Source: CAZGSD01 sp964528305 (lineage in GTDB: Bacteria > Patescibacteriota > Gracilibacteria > UBA1369). Taken from it: a DNA stretch of 37,109 nucleotides. Made by a program: the position numbers and the translations under genes. The DNA lies in assembly GCA_964528305.1 (NCBI GenBank), contig CAZGSD010000009.1, positions 1 to 37,109 of the forward strand, read 5' to 3'. Under the pieces are notes generated by a model that had not been told where the DNA came from, did not search any database, and saw only the letters and a program-made list of their open reading frames with translations. This document shows positions 23,135-31,032 of this stretch, piece by piece; the first letter of the stretch is position 1, and each line of letters begins with the position of its first letter.

Positions 23135-24448
23135 ATGCCTATCAACGAATTCAAAGGCTATGACAAGCCACAATTCGATAATAGAGTAAAAAATGTGCTG
23201 CAAATTGAGAATATTTGTCAGTTTTTGCTGCGTGGGACGGCTGTAATGGCTATCAGCGTGCTGATAGGACTGCTTTTTACTGTAGCTGCTAGGGCAGTTT
23301 CCATACCTGATATGTTTATGGTGCCTGTAGTTGGTTTGACCAGTAATGGAGCGGCCCTTCGCCAACCGCAAACTGGAGCTGGCTATGAGACTAGACTGCC
23401 TGTTTCGAATACCCCCAGAACGGGCGCGAATGGGGCTACTGTGGCTCTGCCAGGAGGTGGGGTTTATACCACGCCACGCTATAATTCTTTTGCGACTGGA
23501 AGCTCAAAAACTGCTATTCCCCTGCCACAAAACACTATTTATAGCGTGGACAATGTAACCATACAGGTGAGAAATAATATTTCAGGAGCCTATGATCAGA
23601 CAGCAGGTACTACTGCCACGGTTTTTAGCTTTAATGCCGACGTTTCCGGCTTAGATCCTGCTTCCCGCGGTAGATTAGAATATCGCTGGGATTTTGAAAA
23701 TGATGGCCTTCTGGACACTTACTTTTCCACTATCCGCAGTGTTTCCCATATATATAGTCGTCCGGGCGCGTATACGGTCAGATTGGAGGTATTGGATGGT
23801 AATGGGCAGATCACCCGTGGATTTATAAAAGTGAATGTGGCTCTCAATGATGCCCCAAAAGCTTATTTTCTGGCCAGCAAAAATAATGCCCCGAAAAACT
23901 CTGTGATTGCTTTTGACACGTCTTATTCTGCTGATAATCAGTACCATAAAAATCAGTTAAATTATCGCTTCGACTGGAATGGCGATGGCCGTTTTGACAC
24001 CTCTTTTCAGTCTAAAACCAACTGGAATCACCTGTTTAGCGAGCCGGGATATTATAAAGTAGTGATGGAAGTGATGGATCCGGAGGGTTTAGCCGCCCGT
24101 GCAGCCCTAGATATAAGCATAGTTGATGACAATGCTCCGCAAGCCAGGCTGCTCGTTTCACGAGTGGATAATTTCAGATATCAATTCGATGCCGGGCAAT
24201 CCAGTGATGATTTTACGGAATTGCGTCGCCTGAAATTCCGCTGGGATTTCGACTATAATGGCCCAGATGATATAATTTTTGATTCAAGTTGGAGTAATTC
24301 CACGCGCTTTACCGGGGATTATAGGCTTGGTGGTGGCAAAACTGTTCGTTTGCAGGTGATGGATGAGCAGGGGCTGGTGGATGAGAGTTTTGTCCAAATT
24401 GATGTCCCCTGGCAGGAAAACTATGTCAATTTGGGTAGATCTTCCTAA
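23135..24448 (+). CDS. Membrane-anchored PKD-repeat surface protein
   Basis: A 437-residue protein with one N-terminal hydrophobic helix (about residues 27-52) and then an extracellular part. After a Pro/Gly/Thr-rich spacer to residue 145 there are three PKD-like beta-sandwich domains, roughly 145-235, 238-328 and 330-430. Each has the core YRWDFxNDG or a variant: YRWDFENDGLLDT, YRFDWNGDGRFDT, FRWDFDYNGPDD. Repeats 1 and 2 also have the later GxYxVxLEVxDxxG strand, while repeat 3 is more divergent. PKD domains act in cell-surface adhesion or carbohydrate and protein binding. The Asp-rich loops could bind calcium. No enzyme domain is attached. Confidence 0.88.
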   Translation: MPINEFKGYDKPQFDNRVKNVLQIENICQFLLRGTAVMAISVLIGLLFTVAARAVSIPDMFMVPVVGLTSNGAALRQPQTGAGYETRLPVSNTPRTGANGATVALPGGGVYTTPRYNSFATGSSKTAIPLPQNTIYSVDNVTIQVRNNISGAYDQTAGTTATVFSFNADVSGLDPASRGRLEYRWDFENDGLLDTYFSTIRSVSHIYSRPGAYTVRLEVLDGNGQITRGFIKVNVALNDAPKAYFLASKNNAPKNSVIAFDTSYSADNQYHKNQLNYRFDWNGDGRFDTSFQSKTNWNHLFSEPGYYKVVMEVMDPEGLAARAALDISIVDDNAPQARLLVSRVDNFRYQFDAGQSSDDFTELRRLKFRWDFDYNGPDDIIFDSSWSNSTRFTGDYRLGGGKTVRLQVMDEQGLVDESFVQIDVPWQENYVNLGRSS

Positions 24449-24477
24449 TTACCTACTGTTTTCGCTTAAAGACTGAA

Positions 24478-24506
24478 TTGCTATCCGGCTAGTTTTTTGG
24501 TAAAAT
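24478..24506 (+). promoter_or_regulatory. Sigma-70 promoter for the fibre-like gene
   Basis: TTGCTA (24478-24483), a 17-nt spacer, then TAAAAT (24501-24506). The expected start is about 20 nt before the ATG at 24533. Confidence 0.6.
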
Positions 24507-24532
24507 GTAAAGATTCACATAAAAAAATAAAT

Positions 24533-26224
24533 ATGAAAAAGCAGAAATTACTTGGTTTAGTCGCTTTAATGGGGGTAGCCGGCCTGGTGCTGGGACAATC
24601 CGCCCTGGCGCAGGGCTCACTGGGCGCGCCCAATGCCAATAACGCTACCAAGGCGGTATTTAACAGTGTAACATCTGAATCTGTTAAATCCGGAACGGTA
24701 GAGGCAATCGATGTCACGGCTGATGACGTAACTACAAACAATGTTACTACTGCTAAAATTATGGGACAGGGCCCTGTTGATCTAACTGGCGTGGCTGGTG
24801 TGATCAAAATGGGTGGCAGCCTGGATTTACTTGGTAATTTGGTCAGTCAAAGAACTATTTATGCTAAACAGTCTATTAGTACTGGTGAAAGCTTAACTGT
24901 ACGTGGGCGCTTAATGTCTAGAGGTTTAGATGATGTCACTGGCCAGCATATTGGAGGTGGTTTGTGGCTTGATGATAAAGGAGATCAATTTATAGGTGAT
25001 GCTTCTGTTGCTTCACCTCTTTCTTCTGCTACCGGTTTTTGGATTAATAATGGCTGGAGACTGATTGTTAACGCTTTTGGCCAGATTTCCAATCCAAATG
25101 GAGATGTAGGAATCAATGATGATTTGAATTTAACGGGTGCGCTGAAAAACGACCAAGCTGGAGGCAAAGTTATGGTAAATGATGACGTGGAAGTACAAAA
25201 TACTATGGTTGTGAAAAGTTTAGAAAATAATGGCAGCAAACCAAATTGGGAGAAGATTGGTTTAGCTGTTGATGGTCGTATCAGCAGTGGTAATTTAAAT
25301 GACAGCCAAGGTGGTATGTGGGTTAATAATTATAGTATGTTTGTGGGAGCCAAGGGCGCTGATGCTATTGGTTTTTATCATACTAAAGCTAATAGATGGC
25401 CACTTAGTATTGACCGATTGGGTCATACAACCGTAGATGGAGCTTTAACAATAAACAATGGTGTAATACTGAATGGCAGTTTAAACGCTCAAGTACTTAA
25501 TTCTGTTATTTCGGCCAATAATCTGGAAGCCAGATCTCTAGATAATGGTAGTGGCAATAGAGTAGGAGGAAATATTTTAGCCCAAGGAAAAATTGAAACT
25601 CAAGGTGACATTATTGGTGGACGACATATTGCAGCAGTCGGAACCATACAGGGAAGTAAAGTTATGGGAAGATGTAATTTCTCTCCGGGGATATTTGTTG
25701 GAACTACCAGTATTAACTGTCAGGACGTGGCAGAAGTTTACCCAGCCAGTGAAAAAACTGCTGCTGGAGATCTGTTGATGTTAGACAATGAGAATCCTGG
25801 TCAGATGAAATTGGCTACTAGAGATGGTCAGTTAACTGGTGTGGTGTCTACTTCTGCCGGTGTGATTTTGTCTGAGAAAGGCCCAGTGATGAGTGATGGT
25901 AATAATGATGAATATATTACTGATAGTCAGACCTTGATGGTGCTCACAGGTAAAGCGCCAGTGAAAGTTAATTTGGAAAATGGTCCTATCAAAGCCGGTG
26001 ATTATATTACCGCTTCCTCTACTCCAGGTGTTGGTATGAAAGCTAATGTTGGAGATCAGGTAGTGGGTATAGCTATGCAAGATTTCAACTCTGCCAAAAC
26101 CGGTACTGTTCTGATGTTGTCGGATAAAAGTGGCGCGGTAAATCAATTAAAAGATTTGTTGGAATCTAAAATCCAGGCTTTGGAAAACAGACTGCTGAGA
26201 CTGGAAAGTTTATTGGGTAAATAA
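24533..26224 (+). CDS. Exported fibre-like surface protein with C-terminal coiled coil
   Basis: The 563-residue product begins with a clear signal peptide (MKKQKLLGLVALMGVAGLVL, cleavage likely after ALA near residue 26). Residues 30-390 are rich in Gly, Asn, Asp and Val with irregular short beta repeats (for example VDGALTINNGVILNG), like phage tail fibres or adhesins. Residues about 400-525 form a distinct domain: NCQDVAEVYPASEKTAAGD, LTGVVSTSAGVIL, GKAPVKVNLENGPIKAGDY, TPGVGMKANVGDQVVGIAM. This resembles the self-cleaving or chaperone C-terminal domains (peptidase G2-like) of fibre proteins, uncertain. It ends in a coiled coil (LKDLLESKIQALENRLLRLE) that probably trimerises. A strong terminator follows. 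The ATG was chosen by its fit to the promoter and signal peptide. Confidence 0.78.
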   Translation: MKKQKLLGLVALMGVAGLVLGQSALAQGSLGAPNANNATKAVFNSVTSESVKSGTVEAIDVTADDVTTNNVTTAKIMGQGPVDLTGVAGVIKMGGSLDLLGNLVSQRTIYAKQSISTGESLTVRGRLMSRGLDDVTGQHIGGGLWLDDKGDQFIGDASVASPLSSATGFWINNGWRLIVNAFGQISNPNGDVGINDDLNLTGALKNDQAGGKVMVNDDVEVQNTMVVKSLENNGSKPNWEKIGLAVDGRISSGNLNDSQGGMWVNNYSMFVGAKGADAIGFYHTKANRWPLSIDRLGHTTVDGALTINNGVILNGSLNAQVLNSVISANNLEARSLDNGSGNRVGGNILAQGKIETQGDIIGGRHIAAVGTIQGSKVMGRCNFSPGIFVGTTSINCQDVAEVYPASEKTAAGDLLMLDNENPGQMKLATRDGQLTGVVSTSAGVILSEKGPVMSDGNNDEYITDSQTLMVLTGKAPVKVNLENGPIKAGDYITASSTPGVGMKANVGDQVVGIAMQDFNSAKTGTVLMLSDKSGAVNQLKDLLESKIQALENRLLRLESLLGK

Positions 26225-26239
26225 CTTGGTAAATATTTT

Positions 26240-26284
26240 AAAACCCTCCTCAATCTATGTAATATGTAGATGAGGAGGGTTTTT
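26240..26284. terminator. Bidirectional intrinsic terminator
   Basis: AAAACCCTCCTCA pairs with TGAGGAGGGTTTT, and the stem continues with ATCTA/TAGAT after a single bulged base. The arms end in A and T runs on opposite sides, so the hairpin can end transcription from both the fibre gene and the convergent gene at 26307. Confidence 0.85.
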
Positions 26285-26306
26285 ATGTAATTGATTCTTG
26301 TTTCAG

Positions 26307-26822
26307 CTAAAGCCCCAGGGACTTGCGAATCTCATCAGCCTGCGACTGATCATTGGCAGCTTTGGCGTCCGCTTTGACAGAGGCTTCTAAGTCCATCCAG
26401 TCTTGATAATGCTGTTTAGCTAATTTTTCCAGTTGGGGCACGTGCTTGGCGTTAAGCTGAGCAAATTTCTCCCGTTCTTCTTCAAAAATACGTATCAATT
26501 CATCGATCTGACTCTGCTTGAGTTTGGGAATGGTGGCAATGATGTTTTTCTTCTCATCACGGCTGAGAGAAATGGACCCGGCTAGTAAATGCAAAAATTT
26601 CTGTTCATCAAAATGCAGAGAATGTGGAGGAATGGTGATGGATAGCTGTTTGGGAAGCAAAGTTCCTAATTGGAAGTTCGCAGGCGTGTTGTCCTCTGGT
26701 GCGGGTTGAGGTGGCTGTTGTCCTTGATTGGATTGGTCGGTTGGTGCAGGGCCACCGAAAGCCCCGGACATGTCTCCAAAAGGGTTTTGATCCGCTGGTT
26801 GTGGAGGATTTTGATCTGCCAT
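26307..26822 (-). CDS. Unrecognised 171-residue protein with Pro/Gln-rich N-terminus
   Basis: No known family was recognised. The first 45 residues are low complexity (NPPQPADQNPFG, QGQQPPQPAPEDN) and probably disordered. The rest is helical and charged, with EEEREKFAQL and a Lys/Ala/Gln-rich end, and includes a possible coiled coil around residues 90-135. It has no cysteine, signal peptide or membrane helix, so it is probably cytosolic. It follows a membrane protein gene 11 nt upstream, so the two are likely co-transcribed and may interact. The stop is just after the bidirectional terminator. Confidence 0.7.
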   Translation of the reverse strand: MADQNPPQPADQNPFGDMSGAFGGPAPTDQSNQGQQPPQPAPEDNTPANFQLGTLLPKQLSITIPPHSLHFDEQKFLHLLAGSISLSRDEKKNIIATIPKLKQSQIDELIRIFEEEREKFAQLNAKHVPQLEKLAKQHYQDWMDLEASVKADAKAANDQSQADEIRKSLGL

Positions 26823-26833
26823 GGAAGTGATGG

Positions 26834-27481
26834 TTAAGATGAAATTTTAGATGGTTTCAGGTAAGCGGAGATACTTATTATGTAGACAAACCATAGTATC
26901 GCCGTGGTGATGGTATCAAAATAAAGATAATTTTGGAAGTCCGGAGTTAGCTCTATCTGCATTTTTAGTAAATTAGAGCAGAAATGATAGGGCAGCAACA
27001 GCAATATATGTAGGAAATAAAACCAACGATATTGTTGTGGATGTCGTGAAGCACATAGGAAAAGCAGGCCGGCGATTAAAGCAAACATGGCTGAGGCTTC
27101 AACCAGGAAAAAAGATGAAAATTCCGTTTCAAAAGGTAGGATAAAAAAAGGGCGAATGATTTGATAATTACTAAATAGTCCCACAAAGCATAAAGTGGCG
27201 AAGGCAATGAAATAAAGCCCATTGAGGAAAAAAGCGATGCGTGATGGCAGCAGCCAACGTTGATAGCGTTCCTGAGCGGCCAATTGTGAGGCTGGTTTGA
27301 CTCTTTGGACAGTTTTGTCAGTCACCGCCCCAGAGCGAGTAGTGGTAGTAGAGGCTTCCGCCTTGGATTTAAGTGATTTTTGTAATTTTTGAATTTTTTT
27401 CTCACGTAGTGGCCTGGTTTTACTTAAGCTGACAGCGGTGCGTACTTTTAGGCGACTGGAGGATGAGGAGGATTTGGACAT
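26834..27481 (-). CDS. Unrecognised four-helix membrane protein
   Basis: Residues 1-70 are strongly basic and Ser/Thr-rich (RPLREKKIQKLQKSLKSK), probably cytosolic. Four hydrophobic helices follow at about residues 82-105, 120-143, 150-168 and 187-208. The loops contain aromatic residues, but no catalytic motif or known signature was seen. The topology puts both ends inside. It forms a two-gene unit with the downstream protein and is divergent from comF, with 79 nt between the starts. Confidence 0.7.
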   Translation of the reverse strand: MSKSSSSSSRLKVRTAVSLSKTRPLREKKIQKLQKSLKSKAEASTTTTRSGAVTDKTVQRVKPASQLAAQERYQRWLLPSRIAFFLNGLYFIAFATLCFVGLFSNYQIIRPFFILPFETEFSSFFLVEASAMFALIAGLLFLCASRHPQQYRWFYFLHILLLLPYHFCSNLLKMQIELTPDFQNYLYFDTITTAILWFVYIISISAYLKPSKISS

Positions 27482-27560
27482 GATAAATTGTGTTTCTTTT
27501 TTAACTTTGATTTCATTTTGCTGCTTTATGCTGCTAAAGGCAAATTTAATTTAAGAAGAG

Positions 27561-28316
27561 ATGAATATTCTCTATAAAATATTTGATTGGTTGTTTCCGC
27601 TTACTTGTGCTGGATGTGGGGTGGAGGATACTGTTTGTTGTGATAGTTGTTGGACTAAGCAAGTGTGGCGGGAGATTCAGGAATGTCCTTATTGTCATCG
27701 AAAGAGTCGGGATGGGGACAGTTGTCGGCCGGCGTGCTGGCCGATAACGGCTGGGGATACTGATCCCCTGCTTGATGGTCTGCTGGTTTTGTCTGACTAT
27801 GATAAAAATGGCTGGCTGCCAAAAGCTTTGCATTGGTACAAATACAGTCAAATGCCTGATTATGAGCATTTGCTGTGCAGATTTTTTATACAGGGTGTTA
27901 CCCACCATTCCAAGTGGCTATCAGGTCGAGCCGGGGTGCTTACTTGGATACCTTTAAGTGTTGGCCGAAAGCGGGAGCGTGGCTTCAATCAAAGTGAAGC
28001 TTTGTGTCGAGCGCTGAATTGGCCTGGCGCTCGACCACTGCTCTATAAAACCCGCGAAAGTCGGGCTCAAATGACTTTGGGAAGGGAGGAAAGGCTTTCC
28101 AATTTGAATGGCGCTTTTCAGCTACTGCCAGGTCTGGGCCCCCTGATAACTGGTAAATCCATAGTGATAGTTGATGATATAGCCACCACTTTGTCCACAT
28201 TGCAGGAGGCTGCTAGAGTTTGTAAAAAAGCAGGAGCCATTCGAGTGTATGGCCTGGTATTAGCCAGAGAAAAAGCCAGGATAGAAAGGGAAGACACCTC
28301 CCCGACTTTGGGGTAG
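27561..28316 (+). CDS. comF: ComF-family phosphoribosyltransferase-like protein
   Basis: ComF proteins take part in natural transformation by unknown chemistry and have a zinc-finger N-terminus plus a PRTase fold. Here the N-terminus has LTCAGCG, CCDSC and CPYC, suited to zinc binding. The middle has LTWIPLSVGRKRERGFNQSEAL, and the PRPP-binding loop is IVIVDDIATTLSTL. The usual family end (VYGLVLAR) is followed by 15 further residues. The last ten of these (EREDTSPTLG) and the TAG stop are encoded inside a hairpin element at 28283-28349. Competence genes are common in CPR bacteria, and no other com or pil gene is adjacent. The leader holds no Shine-Dalgarno at normal spacing. Confidence 0.9.
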   Translation: MNILYKIFDWLFPLTCAGCGVEDTVCCDSCWTKQVWREIQECPYCHRKSRDGDSCRPACWPITAGDTDPLLDGLLVLSDYDKNGWLPKALHWYKYSQMPDYEHLLCRFFIQGVTHHSKWLSGRAGVLTWIPLSVGRKRERGFNQSEALCRALNWPGARPLLYKTRESRAQMTLGREERLSNLNGAFQLLPGLGPLITGKSIVIVDDIATTLSTLQEAARVCKKAGAIRVYGLVLAREKARIEREDTSPTLG

Positions 28317-28349
28317 GGGCCCTCAAGAAGCGAGGTGTCTTCACTTTCT
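28283..28349 (+). repeat. Hairpin element copy A (shares conserved loop with copy B)
   Basis: The left arm (28283-28300) and right arm (28332-28349) pair over 18 positions with one mismatch. The 31-nt top contains GACTTTGGGGTAGGGGCCCT at 28304-28323, preceded by CC. The same 22 bases occur in the apical region of copy B. The comF stop codon TAG (28314-28316) lies inside the conserved segment. There is no clean T run after the stem, so it is not a textbook terminator, although it could still end transcripts. Confidence 0.8.
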
Positions 28350-28468
28350 GTTCTTTGAATTGTGACAAAGGCTTTGTGACCTGGCAATTTTCAAGGGCTT
28401 CCTTCAATTGCCACATTTGGTTTATACTGTGGCCACTGATAGATCAGCAGTTTTTTATTCGTATCTTT

Positions 28469-29608
28469 ATGAAAATTGGCATAGATGCCTCACGCTACAA
28501 AATTGACACGCCTACCGGAGTAGAGTGGTACTGTCACCATCTGCTCAATCATCTTATTCCCATGCTTGGTCGTGACCATCATCTGGATGTGACTTTGTAC
28601 ACTCAGCACAAAACTGCCTGGCCAGAAACTTTGCCTTTTAATGTTAAAGAAAAAGTCATTAAGCCACCGAAATTTTGGACTTTGATACGTTTGTCTCTGG
28701 AAATGCTATTGAATCCAGTAGATCTATTGTTTGTGCCGGTGCATGTTATGCCATTATGGCTACCTCGCAAAACAGTTATTACTGTACATGATATTGCCTT
28801 CCGTATTCCTGGCTTTGAAAAAGCTTATACGTTTAAACACAAACTGCTGTTGCGATGGAGTACTTGGCGGGCCGTTAAAAAAGCTTATAAGATTTTGGTT
28901 CCAAGCGAGGCTAGCAAACAGGATTTGATCAAATATTATAACTGTGATCCAGCGAAAATTTTAGTTACACTTCTAGGCGGTCCTGATGTTACCGGTGTCA
29001 ATAATCCCCTGTTGCGTAAATGGCAACCAGAAGAAAAAAAACTCCTATTGGAAAAACTCGGCTTGAGCGAAAAAGATTTGATAATACTTTTTGTTGGACG
29101 CATTGAGTTTAAAAAAAATGTCGCAAAATTGGTGGAAGGTTTCGGAAGATTTTTAAAAGAGTATCCTGACTGGAAACTGGTACTGGCAGGTAAAAAAGGT
29201 CCAGGGGCAGAGGAAGTGGAAGCCTGCATTCGGGATTTGGGATTAGAAAAAAATGTTCATTTGACTGGTTATATAGAGGAAAAAGAAAAACAACTGCTGC
29301 TAGATAAATGCCGTGTATTTGCTTTTCCTTCACGTTATGAGGGATTTGGACTGCCTATACTGGAGGCTTTTGCCTACAGACGTCCTGTTTTGACTTCACG
29401 CGTCAGCTCTATGCCGGAAATAGCTGGAGATGCCGCTTTGTTGGTAAATCCAGATAATATAGCCGAAATTAGTGTTGGCCTGAAAAGGCTGGTGGCTGAT
29501 GGCGTATATGTCTCACGACTGATTATGGCCGGGGAAAAACAATTGCAGAAATTTGATTGGGAGCGTACAGCCCAAAAAACTTTCGCAGCAATGGTTGGGG
29601 AAGAGTAG
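28469..29608 (+). CDS. GT4-family glycosyltransferase
   Basis: This is a retaining GT-B glycosyltransferase of 379 residues with no membrane helix. The N-terminal domain begins MKIGIDASRYKIDTPTGVEWY, the typical Gly-rich GT4 start. The C-terminal sugar-nucleotide-binding domain has ILFVGRIEFKKNVAKLVEGF and the E-x7-E motif in FPSRYEGFGLPILEAFAYRRPVL, followed by SSMPEIAGDAALLVNP. The donor and acceptor are not predictable, and glycan or glycolipid synthesis is likely. The ATG at 28469 was chosen because it gives the canonical N-terminus. The longer frame upstream runs into hydrophobic non-family sequence. It ends 23 nt before gnd, so may be in one operon with the pentose phosphate genes. Confidence 0.92.
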   Translation: MKIGIDASRYKIDTPTGVEWYCHHLLNHLIPMLGRDHHLDVTLYTQHKTAWPETLPFNVKEKVIKPPKFWTLIRLSLEMLLNPVDLLFVPVHVMPLWLPRKTVITVHDIAFRIPGFEKAYTFKHKLLLRWSTWRAVKKAYKILVPSEASKQDLIKYYNCDPAKILVTLLGGPDVTGVNNPLLRKWQPEEKKLLLEKLGLSEKDLIILFVGRIEFKKNVAKLVEGFGRFLKEYPDWKLVLAGKKGPGAEEVEACIRDLGLEKNVHLTGYIEEKEKQLLLDKCRVFAFPSRYEGFGLPILEAFAYRRPVLTSRVSSMPEIAGDAALLVNPDNIAEISVGLKRLVADGVYVSRLIMAGEKQLQKFDWERTAQKTFAAMVGEE

Positions 29609-29631
29609 AAGAATTTTAAATTTTTTAAATT

Positions 29632-31029
29632 ATGGCTCAAGCGCAAATTGCTATTATTGGACTTGGAGTGATGGGTGGAAATCTGGCCAGAAATTTTGCC
29701 GGGCGGGGCGTGATGACCGCGGTATACAATCGCACCTGGCAAAGGACTGAGGATTATCTGAAGCAGTATGGGGGGGCGCCGCTTAGTGGATATGAAAATT
29801 TGTCTGATCTGGTGGCTGCCTTACAGACTCCAAGAAAAATTATTTTGATGGTGCAGGCCGGCGCCCCCGTGGACGAGATGCTCGAGCAATTGTTACCACT
29901 ACTGGAAAAGGGAGACTATGTGATTGATGGTGGAAATTCTTTTTTTACTGATACTGAGAGACGTCAAGCACGAGCGGCTGAAAGTGGTGTGAATTTTGTG
30001 GGTATGGGAATTTCCGGTGGTGAGGAAGGAGCTCTATACGGCCCCAGTTTGATGCCTGGACTCACCAAAGAGCAGTGGCCGGAGTTTGAACCTCTACTGA
30101 CTGCCGTGGCGGCTAAAGATTTTGCGGGGCAGGCTTGCTGTGCCCCATTGGATGGTGGTGGGGCGGGGCATTATGTCAAAATGGTACATAATGGTATCGA
30201 GTATGCCATGATGCAATTGATAGCTGAGATTTATGATTTTAATAGAAAAGCTCTCGGTCTCTCTGCCGCGGAAATTAGCCAAATTTTTGCAAAGGCTAAT
30301 ATGGGTAAATCTGCTTCTTTCTTGGTAGAAATCACTTCAAAAGTGTTGGCTCATAATGATGCCATCACTGGCCAGTCTGTGGTGGATATCATTCTGGATA
30401 AGGCCGCACAGAAAGGAACAGGTGGCTGGACTTCTATCGAAAGTCTAAGGCTCGGAGCGGGCGCAGAGATGATAGGAGAAGCTGTGGCAGCCAGAAGTCT
30501 TTCTTCGCTGAAATCTTTAAGGGAAATACTGTCCGCTACTCGTTCTGTAAATCAATCAGATCAAGTCCTGACGGATATTAATTGGGATAATGTTTTGTAC
30601 ACTGGGATGTTGATAGCCTATGTGCAGGGATTTTTTCTGATAAACTTGGCCGCGCGCCAGTATAATTGGCAAATCGATTTGGCTGAGGTTTGCAGGATAT
30701 GGCAGGGCGGCTGTATTATTCGGTCAAAATTATTGATCGATTTGCGAGAAGCATATTTAAAAAATAGAGAAATAGAACACCCATTGGAGAGCACAAATTT
30801 AACTAAATTAATTCAAGATAATTGGCCTGATTGGCGTGAATTTATTTTGGCGGCAACAGAGTCCAATATAGCCATACCCGCTTCCGCCTCGGCTTATAAC
30901 TATTTTCTGACTATCACTGACAACAAAACCCCAGCCAATCTGATACAAGGTTTGAGAGACTTTTTTGGCGCGCACACTTTTGAACGAGTGGACCGACCTG
31001 GTATATTTCATGAGAATTGGACTAATTAA
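29632..31029 (+). CDS. gnd: 6-Phosphogluconate dehydrogenase
   Basis: This enzyme oxidatively decarboxylates 6-phosphogluconate to ribulose 5-phosphate, giving NADPH. The 465-residue protein has full length. The nucleotide-binding motif GLGVMGGNLARNFAGRG is near residues 11-27, and NRT follows at the adenosine-ribose position, typical of NADP use. The substrate motifs are GISGGEEGALYGPSLMPG and the catalytic HYVKMVHNGIEYAMMQ (K183 in family numbering). The C-terminal tail FFGAHTFERVDRPGIFHENW is also canonical. zwf begins 3 nt later and pgl follows, so all three enzymes of the oxidative branch are in one unit. Confidence 0.97.
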   Translation: MAQAQIAIIGLGVMGGNLARNFAGRGVMTAVYNRTWQRTEDYLKQYGGAPLSGYENLSDLVAALQTPRKIILMVQAGAPVDEMLEQLLPLLEKGDYVIDGGNSFFTDTERRQARAAESGVNFVGMGISGGEEGALYGPSLMPGLTKEQWPEFEPLLTAVAAKDFAGQACCAPLDGGGAGHYVKMVHNGIEYAMMQLIAEIYDFNRKALGLSAAEISQIFAKANMGKSASFLVEITSKVLAHNDAITGQSVVDIILDKAAQKGTGGWTSIESLRLGAGAEMIGEAVAARSLSSLKSLREILSATRSVNQSDQVLTDINWDNVLYTGMLIAYVQGFFLINLAARQYNWQIDLAEVCRIWQGGCIIRSKLLIDLREAYLKNREIEHPLESTNLTKLIQDNWPDWREFILAATESNIAIPASASAYNYFLTITDNKTPANLIQGLRDFFGAHTFERVDRPGIFHENWTN

Positions 31030-31032
31030 ATT

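Noticed and set aside
28283..28349. Ordinary intrinsic terminator of comF
   Set aside because: No U tract follows the stem, the loop is 31 nt and matches another hairpin elsewhere base for base over 22 nt. Termination may occur but does not explain the conserved loop.
28355..28468. N-terminal extension of the GT4 glycosyltransferase
   Set aside because: The extension is non-family sequence read through the region after the hairpin. The canonical MKIGIDAS start is at 28469.
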